From Reclinomonas americana ATCC 50394 (lineage: Eukaryota > Jakobida > Jakobea > Jakobida), in assembly GCA_048213135.1 (NCBI GenBank), contig PS015356.1:25328-60713 (forward strand): a stretch of 35,386 bases of DNA, given 5' to 3'. The notes under the pieces were generated by a model. The model made no database searches and was not told where the DNA came from. It saw only the letters and a list, made by a program, of their open reading frames with translations. Of this stretch, positions 11,033 through 20,400 are shown one piece after another (position 1 is the stretch's first letter; each line of letters starts with the position of its first letter). The position numbers and the translations under genes were made by a program.

Positions 11033-11041
11033 GCGATAATG
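11030..11041. promoter_or_regulatory. Head-to-head start codons with a 6-bp spacer
   Basis: The VPS9 gene starts at ATG 11032-11030 (-) and the sensor gene at ATG 11039-11041 (+). Both first exons end in consistent splice phases (GTATGT donor on minus, GTGACC on plus). If both starts are right, the two promoters and 5' UTRs must overlap the opposite gene. The minus gene could instead start at the second in-frame Met about 27 nt inside its exon 1, which widens the gap only slightly. Confidence 0.45.
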
Positions 11042-13963
11042 AGCGCGCGAGGTGACCCGTCGTCCGCCTCTCTCTCTCCCTCCCTTGTGTGTGTGCGTGA
11101 CTCTCTCTCTCTCTCCACAGAGGCATCTCGATCGTCGCCTGCATCGCCCAAGAGCGGCGGTGGTGTCCCACCATTGCGACGACACACATCATCGCCGTCG
11201 TTGAATGCTGCTGTGCCGATTGTCGTCACTGCCTCTCCACCAACACCAACAGCAGCAGCAGCAGTGCAATCACCATCGCAGTTGCCTCCATGGGTGACTG
11301 CAGCAGCAGCAGCATCGTCGTCACCGATTCCACCGCGATTGGCGCCACTGTCGCCACGACGAGTGTCGATGCCGGTGCCGGTACCTCCTGCACTCGCTGC
11401 TGCCACTGCTGCTGGCAGTGGGGGTGTTGAGTCACCGCCATCACTGTCACCACCGCCGCCATCGTCGTCGTCGATGCAGACATCGATGCCGTCGGTGCCG
11501 TCGCCTGGAGGACCAGTGGTGACGAGCAACAGCGTCGCCAAGGTTAATGTGAATCTCGTTGTTTTGCTCTTCAGTGATGATAGCTTATGTAGCAAGTGTG
11601 TGTAATAGCGATTAGAGTTTGAGGCACCACCACAGCAGCGACGGCAATCGTCGGTGTCGCCGACGCGTGGGCGACCGAAAGCAATTGCGATGCCGCTGGA
11701 GGATAATACGGGAGTGGTGCCGACGCGGCATGGTATGGTATCGCCATTGTCGGAGAGTGCCTTGTCGTCGTCGTCGTATGGTTCGCCGCAGCAGAGGCCA
11801 CCGTTGTTGCAGCTGACGCCGCGAACGCGCATGCGGAGGAGTAGTGATGCGGATTCGGAGGCCTCGGACAACTCGGAGGGCTCTGAGCGCAGTAATGTTG
11901 CATGCATCCGTGGTGGTGTGTCGCGTGTGTGGTTCGCTGCTGATACAGCGCTGTGTGCAGTATGTGCCGATGTATGCGCGAGAGAGTCGGCGCAATCTCA
12001 AGCGCGGCGCCAGTCTCTTCAATGGGGCTCTGTCGCTGCCGAAAATCACCGTCGACGTGCGTCGCCGATTGCGTGCGTGTGAGTGTGTCTCTCGAAGACC
12101 ATGCATCCACTGAATCCGCGTGTAGGATGTCGCCGCGTCGACAGTGTCACCCGACGCCAAGGCCACCGCCAAGAGACGCAAGTGCCTGATTTCGATGCGG
12201 CTGGCCATGACGATTTTCGTGGTGCTCATCATGATTGTGCTTCTCGTGATCGCCGGTTCGTCTTCTACGCTCCCCGTGTCTCACACACTCGAGCGACGTG
12301 GGCTGACGAGGCCATGTGCCTGCAGTGGTTCTCATGTGGACTGTCGGTGTCTCGTCGGTCACCCAAGTGGGCACCGATCTCACCGAGCGCGTGCAGGGTG
12401 AGCTGGTCGACGCCATCACCACCAATGTTGGCATTCAGGTTCGTGATGCTTGCCACCGCCGCACTCTGCCTCCCAGCCACCCTCTCGCTGATGGAGTACT
12501 CGTAGCCGAGGGACCCGCTTATCATGGTGCGATATCTGGTGGAGCAAGGATCGGCGGGCGCCACACCGTCCTCGTTTGACGCCACCAGCAACGTTCTTTT
12601 CAATGTGGTGAGCACGTGGTCCATCGGCCCTCTTCTTCTGTGCGCACGGCAGGAATGCAGACACGTGTTCCTTTCTTGATTCAGGCACAAAACTGGAGCA
12701 ACTCGCTGCAGGCCGTGTGGGTCGCCGACACCAGCGGCAATGTCAATCTGATGCAGTTCGATCCCAATGTTTCGTGCACACATCGCCGAGCCCACCATGG
12801 CCTTCTTTGCCCCCCTTGCGGTATTGCTTAACAGCGCCACGTGCAGAATTCATCCACCGTGTGGCTCCTGCAGCGACGCGCGAACAGCGCAGTATTTGAT
12901 GGATTTGCACGCGACCTCTCCAGTTCACAGTCGACTCCGCTGACGGGAATCACACTCAGCAATCCGGTCGACTTGACCACTGTACTTCAGGTCTCCTTGA
13001 CTGACACGCCACCGCTTCGTCGTCTCACTGCACGCTGACGTGTCGCGCGCAGAGTGACACACTGAGAATACCACTCAGCGACGTGCAAGGAGTCGGCTTT
13101 GTTGGCGCACAGGGAGCCGTCGCTCCCGTGCCGGGTACCTCCACTCAGAGCGTGTTCAGTGTCGACGTGGGCACGTATTATCGACGCAGTCCAACCGTTG
13201 CGCACTGTGGGTGGTGTGGGCTTGCGTGGGCGTCTGCGTGGGCGACTCACCCTCCCAGACACAGGATGCGTCACTCAACGGCAACGGCGCCGGCACAGTG
13301 TCGGTGGCTCATGTGTTTACCAGCCTGCAATCGCAGCTTCGTGACCGCATCCTGTCTTCGGTCGCCGACGTCACGTTTTTCATGATGAGCGCCGCCGACG
13401 GCTCGCTCCTGATGCACTCGTCGGCCAATGTCGTCAACGTCGGCTATCCCTCGTCGGCCAACTCACCAATCACGGCGGCGCAGTGTGACGACTCTCGCAC
13501 TCGTTCCATTGACTCTTGGCTTCGCTCGGTGAGAGGAGCATCAACAATGAGTGACGCATTGTGTTCGTGGCTCATCCAGTGTGGTCGTCAACAGCGATAC
13601 GGCAATGACCTGTCCGGCTTCCAGTGCAACGGGAACAATGCATCGCATGACGTCCTCAACGGCCTTCTTCAGCTCTCTTGCCTCAGCTCTACCACGACCA
13701 CCACATGGCGCGGCTCATATCGCTGGGTGCGTCGTCGTGCGATGATAGCCCATTTCCTGCTGCGCTCTGCCAGACTTACCTGCACTCGTAGATGGTGGTC
13801 ACCTACATTCCCACATCCTTCCTGATCAGCCCCATCAACTCACGCCTGCTGCTGGTGGTCCTTGTCAGTGTTGGCCTCGTGCTCGTCGGTGCCCTCCTCA
13901 CCTTTATCATCATCTACCTCATGACGAGACCACTGACCCGGCTCGGCGACAAGATGCACACTG
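11039..13963 (+). CDS. Membrane sensor: Ser/Pro-rich N-terminus, TM, Cache-like ectodomain, TM, HAMP (C-terminus lost in gap)
   Basis: Exons: 11039-11051, 11121-11542, 11636-11896, 11961-12072, 12145-12255, 12326-12438, 12506-12607, 12685-12768, 12847-12990, 13053-13196, 13265-13528, 13580-13726, 13792-13963, then a GTGAGA donor. Phases agree at every junction, giving about 696 aa. Residues 1-270 are a low-complexity Ser/Pro/Ala cytosolic region with many Arg-x-x-Ser sites. TM1 (MTIFVVLIMIVLLVIAVVLM) is near 286-308. An ectodomain of about 340 residues follows, with FNVAQNWSNSLQAVWVADTSG typical of a Cache/PAS-like ligand-binding fold. TM2 (LLLVVLVSVGLVLVGALLTF) is near 658-680 and runs straight into RPLTRLGDKMHT, the first amphipathic helix of a HAMP domain. 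HAMP normally passes the signal to a cyclase or kinase, so the effector domain is missing. The closest convergent neighbour on the minus strand is exactly such a cyclase. Ligand unknown; the Cache label is by layout and motif. Confidence 0.75.
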
Positions 13964-13971
13964 GTGAGAGG

Positions 13972-14537
13972 NNNNNNNNNNNNNNNNNNNNNNNNNNNNN
14001 NNNNNNNNNNNNNNNNNNNNNNNNNNNNNNNNNNNNNNNNNNNNNNNNNNNNNNNNNNNNNNNNNNNNNNNNNNNNNNNNNNNNNNNNNNNNNNNNNNNN
14101 NNNNNNNNNNNNNNNNNNNNNNNNNNNNNNNNNNNNNNNNNNNNNNNNNNNNNNNNNNNNNNNNNNNNNNNNNNNNNNNNNNNNNNNNNNNNNNNNNNNN
14201 NNNNNNNNNNNNNNNNNNNNNNNNNNNNNNNNNNNNNNNNNNNNNNNNNNNNNNNNNNNNNNNNNNNNNNNNNNNNNNNNNNNNNNNNNNNNNNNNNNNN
14301 NNNNNNNNNNNNNNNNNNNNNNNNNNNNNNNNNNNNNNNNNNNNNNNNNNNNNNNNNNNNNNNNNNNNNNNNNNNNNNNNNNNNNNNNNNNNNNNNNNNN
14401 NNNNNNNNNNNNNNNNNNNNNNNNNNNNNNNNNNNNNNNNNNNNNNNNNNNNNNNNNNNNNNNNNNNNNNNNNNNNNNNNNNNNNNNNNNNNNNNNNNNN
14501 NNNNNNNNNNNNNNNNNNNNNNNNNNNNNNNNNNNNN
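13972..14537. other. Assembly gap (566 N)
   Basis: Run of N between the HAMP exon of the plus-strand sensor and the stop codon of the minus-strand cyclase. If the size is right, it is too short for a full cyclase domain plus introns. Confidence 0.99.
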
Positions 14538-14558
14538 AGCCATGTGTCTTGTGCGTCT

Positions 14559-16691
14559 TCACTTTTCGGTGATTCGCGTGCCAGGAGTCCACGACTCGGC
14601 GAGGTCGGATTGTAGTCGCAATCGTTCACATTCCTCTCGTAACCTGTGTGCGTGAATCAGCAACAGCAACGACGACGTGAGTAACAAGTGGTGTGGCGCT
14701 GGCGAACCTGTGAGCCGCCAGGTCGCCGCGAGCGCGGCGTGAGAGTGCCTCGAACTGGTCGAGCACCTCGATGGCCTTGGCGAATTCGCGATTCTCGTAC
14801 AACATGTAGGCGCGGGTGAAGGTCTCCGCCATCTGGACCTCCTTGGAGGAGGCGCGATCGGACCAGTTCATCTGAGCACGGGGCGGGGAGGGGCAGGGAG
14901 GAGTTGAGAAGAGCACGCAAATGAGTGTGGCACAGCTGCAGGCAATTTTTCCGTACCACCTCGAACACCACGGTGAAACCGGTGCGACCCTTGACGCTCA
15001 CGGTCTCGAGTGGGCGACACACAAAGGACGACGAGGAGGGATCGGACTCGGCTCGTGGCCCGTCGTCGTCGTCATCGTCGCCGTCGTCAAACATGTTGAC
15101 GGCGCCGAGTTCGACGTCGAGCATCGCCAGCGAGCGCTGCATGCGTCGCCTCTCTTCCTCCATCATGCTCACTGCGATGGAAAGCGCTTGTGAGTGAGAT
15201 GCACACACACAATCATACGTGCCGAAGCAGCAGTACTCGCCTTTTCGGCGCTTGCGTTGCAGTCCGAGAGCCTTGGCCACGGTCGGCGGCATGCCCAGTT
15301 CCGACGGCACCGTGACGCACTGACGAAGTGTCTCCGACGACACCAAGATACGCGTCTCGTAGCGCTTATTCAGGCCCTCCAGTCGGCTGGCCAAGTTGAC
15401 AGTGTCACCAATCTGCGTGCATGCTTGTAAGGGCGACAACACAGAGAGAGTGGCGACACGATTGATGCAACACGAAACTGCGGTAAAACTCAAACGATGC
15501 ATGCTGCCGATATTCCCGACGTAGCAGCGACCCGTGTGGATGCCGATGCGAATGCGAATGCGCGGCAAGCCTGAACCCTCCAACTCCCATTTGGCGTTCA
15601 GTTCGCGTAGTGCACGCAAACACTCGAGTGCCGTGTGCACCGCCAGCGTCGCGTGCCTCGGTACATCGTTCGGTGCGTTCCAGAACGCCACTGCGAGTGC
15701 GAGTGAACAGCAGTGAGCTCCCAAGAGACGCATTAATTATGTCGTCCACACTACGGACTCACTGATGGCGTCGCCGATGAACTTGTCGACCGTGCCCTCG
15801 TGTGACACAATCACTTGCGACATGGACTCGAGGAACTCGGTGAGCAGTTTGACCAGGCGCGCCGAGTTGAGCTCCTCGGAGATGGTGGTAAAGTCCTCCA
15901 CATCGCTGGGGTGGAGCGACACATCAGTGTCAAGCATTCTGTGGTCGTACACGACACGTTTCCACGTTACCAGAAGAACACCGACAGCTCGCGCTTCTCC
16001 ATGCCGACACGCACAGCCTGCGGAAACACACAGTGAGGGTGGTGAGTACCAAGCATGCGACATGGGTGCATTCATGTGTGCACACAGCGTACCCTGTTTT
16101 CGCCAACAATCTGCTTGACCAGCTGCACGGGCACGAATTTGGCAAACGAGGCAATGCCGGTGAGCATCTTCGAGAACGACGTCTGCGCCTGGTACATTTC
16201 GGAGAGGCGCGACTGTGGTTTGTAGTGCCGCTGAAAGTCCCACTCCATGCGTGCCACTGAGAGGGGTGGGGCGATGAGAGGAACGACGAATTCTTTGAAT
16301 GGTGTGCGAACTGCANNNNNNNNNNNNNNNNNNNNGTGTCGTCGATCATGATCTCCTCCTCGGCCACTGCATGCGCCGACTGTCGCCAGCCTGCAGAGCG
16401 CGCGCGAAAACATGTGAGCAATCCGCGCTTTCTTTCGATATCAATCGCCGACACGCAAAACACACATACCATAGTCCGGCTGCAAGTCTAATGGTGGCAG
16501 CTCCTCCGAGTGCTCATTGTCTGCACAACGCGTCATGTGAGTGAGAGTGAGTGGGCAGTGTGGAGAGAGTGAGAGCACGAAACTCGGTTCAAACTCCCCG
16601 ATTCCATCATGACCTTCGTCGTCTTCGGTGGCGACAAACGAGGACTGTCGTTGCATGACGACTGCGACTCGGCGATGCGCAGTGTCACACT
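14559..16691 (-). CDS. Class III (IIIb-type) adenylate cyclase with TPR-like C-terminal tail
   Basis: Exons in transcript order: 16691-16584, 16520-16470, 16390-16336 (into a 20-N gap), 16256-16093, 16017-15971, 15905-15763, 15690-15479, 15412-15241, 15171-14957, 14871-14708, 14643-14559 (TGA 14561-14559). A helix QTSFSKMLTGIASFAKFVP precedes the catalytic domain, as in receptor cyclases. All residues needed for a homodimeric active site appear: first metal Asp in SVFFCDVEDF (splice-generated), substrate Lys and second metal Asp in DKFIGDAIMAFWNAP, Thr in FTAIGDTVNLASRLE (the class IIIb adenine-recognition position), and the Asn and Arg of VNLASR. The family makes cAMP from ATP; the Lys/Thr pair supports adenylate rather than guanylate specificity. 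An acidic run (DDGDDDDDD) and the RPLETVSVKGRTG block follow. A helical repeat segment, AYMLYENREFAKAIEVLDQF, then leads to the terminal ESWTPGTRITEK. The junction 15240/15172 needs a GC donor. The start may be ATG 16656, ATG in the preceding 100 nt, or lie upstream. Confidence 0.88.
15172..15240 (-). other. Probable GC-AG intron in the cyclase gene
   Basis: The donor reads AAAAG|GCGAGT, a good U1 match apart from C at +2. The acceptor at ATCGCAG gives a 69-nt intron in phase 1 on both sides. No GT donor in the right phase is available. Without removal the frame stays open, so a short retained insert of 23 residues is the alternative. Confidence 0.5.
16316..16335. other. Assembly gap (20 N placeholder)
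   Basis: A 20-N join inside the cyclase gene, between the EEEIMIDD exon and the exon beginning ARMEWDFQ. Confidence 0.99.
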
Positions 16692-16799
16692 CTCTGCTCA
16701 CACAAAGAGAGGAGAGAGAGAGAGGAGATGCAAAAAGTGAGGGCGCGCTCATCAACCGTCCACGCACCCACGCACACACACACACGTACCACAGACGAG

Positions 16800-17144
16800 G
16801 GGTGCACTGCTCTTCTTCTCCCTCTCTCGCTCTCTCTCACGCGCGCGCGAAAGATGGAGAGCAGGTAGTGAGGGATGCCGTCTCTCGTCGCAAAATGCAA
16901 AATCGAGTTTCGCGCGCAAAAAATCGCCGCAACGGTTACTTTTGCGGTCAACACGAGCTGCACTTGTCGGATTCGCTCGCAGCACGAGGTGCAAGCGCGT
17001 TCTTTTTTCCTTTGCTTGTTTGTGTTGGTATGTGTGCGGTGATCAGCACCTTTGCTGCTGAGCAATTGCTGGTGTTGACGCGGAGGTCGAACGACGAGCA
17101 TGCACTGCAACTCCCGCACATGCGATTCCGAAAGGAGCGAGTGC
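16800..17144. other. Region upstream of the cyclase exons; no supported gene
   Basis: About 345 bp before the next gap. It has GA/CT runs at 16809-16848, a GTACGT donor-like site on the minus strand at 16789-16784, and AT-richer sequence with TTTCGCGCGCAAA at 16908-16920. It could be the promoter and 5' UTR of the cyclase or, if the segment is inverted in the assembly, an intron of a longer receptor cyclase gene. Minus-strand frames are open in places but lack ATG and recognisable motifs. Confidence 0.4.
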
Positions 17145-17450
17145 NNNNNNNNNNNNNNNNNNNNNNNNNNNNNNNNNNNNNNNNNNNNNNNNNNNNNNNN
17201 NNNNNNNNNNNNNNNNNNNNNNNNNNNNNNNNNNNNNNNNNNNNNNNNNNNNNNNNNNNNNNNNNNNNNNNNNNNNNNNNNNNNNNNNNNNNNNNNNNNN
17301 NNNNNNNNNNNNNNNNNNNNNNNNNNNNNNNNNNNNNNNNNNNNNNNNNNNNNNNNNNNNNNNNNNNNNNNNNNNNNNNNNNNNNNNNNNNNNNNNNNNN
17401 NNNNNNNNNNNNNNNNNNNNNNNNNNNNNNNNNNNNNNNNNNNNNNNNNN
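17145..17450. other. Assembly gap (306 N)
   Basis: Run of N that removes the 5' end of the glucan synthase gene and bounds the cyclase-bearing contig on its right side. Confidence 0.99.
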
Positions 17451-17451
17451 A

Positions 17452-20400
17452 TTGACGGCGGAGGCGGACGATGACACGGCCAACACGGCGCGCGGTGTGC
17501 AGCTGGCGCTCACGCACAAGCAGCTGAGCCAGCGAGCTTTGTTGCGCTTGTCGGCCACCTCGTCGTCGCCCAACTTCCTGCAGCATGCGCGGAGTGCGTC
17601 GCAGCGCAGTCTCGACAGTCTGCCGGGTCGGTCGGCGCCGCCTGCGGTGGTGGCGTTGAGCGTGTCCAGTCCGCTGCAGCGCAAGGACTCGGGCTTTGCC
17701 AGTTGCGTACTGCGGTGTCCGTTTCGTGTCTCCCTGCCTGCTGTGCTCTCATTGCATGTCGGGCGTGCACGCACACAGGTGGGAGTCGGCCCACGCGCAT
17801 CACGGTGGACGAAGCGCAGCTCTCGACGGGACAGCCGACGCCATTCACCGCGCGTGTGCACGGAGACGGAGCGCACTTTACGGTTAGTCTTTTTGCTGCC
17901 GTCAACTCCACCACGCGTCTTGATCATGCGACCTCACCCACCAATGCAGATGGATGTGTTGATGACGGAGCCGGCGGTGCCGGGTGTCGTCAAGGAGGTG
18001 CTGTCGACTACCACGTTTGGTTTTGATCGGCGATTCTTGGTGAACACTGTCCGCCGCAACGTGTGGTCCAGTGCGGTCGACCACTTCACCGTTGCGTCCC
18101 ACGTCGCTGCCATTGTTTTTGTTTCGACGTGTGCGCCACCTTACCTGCATGAAAACAGCGACCAAGCGAGGCTCCGATGCACGAGCGCCTCGACGAGTGG
18201 CACCGCCTGGAGCTCGGCCCCTTCATGGAGTACGATTTCGAGTTCCGCACTCGCCGAAGCCTGTGGAGCAATCGGGCCAACCAGTCGTATGGTCCACGAT
18301 GGTGGAGCGCGGTGTGGACCACGCTCGTCGTGTTCTTCAACTTGATCGACTTTCTACTGTTCCACATTCCATTCAACATCCTCCGCTTCGGGCGTGCACT
18401 CGTGCGCACCTTTGCTTCGCGTCACCCCGGCGAGCCGCGTGAGGGATTGCATCGTTGCGTGTGCACGACAATGCTCTCTCTTTCCCTCCCCTTTGGTCGC
18501 TCACAAGTACAACAGGCAAAGCACGGCGATTGTGGCGAGAGGAAGGGCGGCGAAAGTGTGCGCTGGCCGACGGCACTCCGAATCACCCGCACTACCTGCC
18601 ATCACCGAATTTTTCCATTTCTTGTTGCGTTGCAGTGGCGTCGTGTGTTGCTGGTTGATCCGCATGCGCTCGACTCACCACACTCTGCGGGGGCGGTAGC
18701 GGTGCGCGATCTCGATGCTGACGAGGCCGAGGTGCAGTTGGCAGTACATCGTGTGCGTGAGATCCTTCTCATGCGCCTGCTGCAAGTGGCCGTGGGGCCG
18801 TTCGTGTCGGCCGGCTACGGACTCTTTCGCTTCCTGTACGTGCACGTACGCCAGCAATGGCTGCGTGGTCACTTGTCCGAAATCAATGTGGCGCCATATG
18901 TGCAACGCCATGTGGCGCTGTTCCATGTTGCGCAACCATGCTCCCTCTACTCCTGCGTGTGGTTTCTGCCGCACTGACACAGTAGTACGCGCAGAACATG
19001 ATCTCCGAGGTCAAGTATTGGCGCGAAATGACACGCTCACGCCTGGACTACGTGGTGCCGACGCATCAGCAGCTGCTCTACCAAGACATTTCGGATCTGT
19101 TCTTCGAGGAGGACTTTTTGTTCAAGCGTCGTCCGTTCAGCGACGGCCAGGGACTCGGTTGCGTGTGGGACGACGGCGTTGAGAAGTTCGACGACATTGT
19201 TCAGCTGCTGCGCCCGAGTAATGCGCTTCCGCGTCCGGGTGATCCGGCTGCTGAGAGTGCACCGGAGGGACGCGAGCAGCGCATCAAGGAGTGCTGGGCC
19301 TGGGCGGCTCACATGCCGGCTCGGACGGCGCCACTCAAGACATTCCGCGAACGGTCCTCTGACGTGTGGTGGAAACCAGGTGCGTACGAGTATGCATGCG
19401 CGCTCAAGAGCGATGCTTACTCATGTTGTTTGTGCAGGCTTTTTCACGGTGATCTCCAACGTGTTCCCGATGCTGAATTTTGGCTCGGTGTTCGTTTTCC
19501 TGCAAGTCTGGCTCGTGCACTACGATCGCCTCGGTCCCATCGAGGCTGCCTATGCGTACGCCGCGTTGCGCGTCATCTTTTTCGGACTTGGGGTAAGTTC
19601 TGGTCTTGCCATTCTGCGTGCACGCCGAGAATTCGCTATAACGATACACTCTGCAGTACTTGGCCGACGCGTGGACGTGGGCGCCGCACAATCCAGTAAC
19701 ACCCGACCAGTCGGCGTCGCTGAAAATGTCGCGACGACAGTGGCACCAGGTGGGCATGCGTGTCCTGGTGGTGACCATGTCGGTGCTTGGCACGCTGGCC
19801 ATGGACACGGTGTTGCTGCTGCGCGGCGAGAAGCAGCTGTGGGATACGACACTGGATACAAACTCGCCACGGCAGGTTTGTCGCTACGTGGTCGTCGTGT
19901 GTGTCTCCTCCTCCTCCTCACGTGTGACCGCGCAGATTGCTGTGTTGGTCATCACCCGCTGCATTGTGATGCTGCTGACCATGACCGTGACAGGAAGCAT
20001 TGCGTTTATCTTTTCGCTCTCGCTTCTGTCGTTGATCAAGGGCTGGTGGATCGGCTTCTCCAGTAACCGAACGTGGAACCAGGTGCGGCCACTGACCATG
20101 AAGCATGCAAACCAGAGTTCGTCTATTGTCTCACGCGCTTCACCACAGATGGCCAACATTGTGGCGCCCAAGAAATCCGCCATCCGGAAGCCGATCAAGC
20201 CAGTGGAGCCGTCGGGTGGATGGACTGCTGTGGGTGCGGATCGTCACTTCTTGTTTCTTCGCTCTATTGCTCGCGACTGACTCCTCGCATGTAGGCCTCA
20301 AGTCGCCCACCAATGCCGCCGCTATTCGTATCAGTGCCGCCCTGCCGTCGTCTCGACGTACGGCGAGCATGGCCAGTGACGCGGACGATGTAAACAAATT

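Noticed and set aside
10900-11200. Long minus-strand frames opposite the start of the sensor gene
   Set aside because: They run through the CT-rich intron of the plus gene and encode Arg/Glu/His-Thr repeats; only the spliced MIRGTQDTAMEG exon is credible.
11121-11907. A 292-codon minus-strand Gly/Asp/Thr-rich frame
   Set aside because: It is the reverse complement of the Ser/Pro/Ala-rich sensor N-terminus. GC-rich, TCG/CCA-rich exons produce such open antisense frames as a by-product.
16908-16920. TTTCGCGCGCAAA resembling an E2F binding site
   Set aside because: A short match in a GC-rich genome with no supporting second site; it is not enough to call a regulatory element.
17452-17460. TTG at 17452 as the glucan synthase start
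   Set aside because: Non-ATG starts are not expected here, and the coding sequence plainly continues from the gap.
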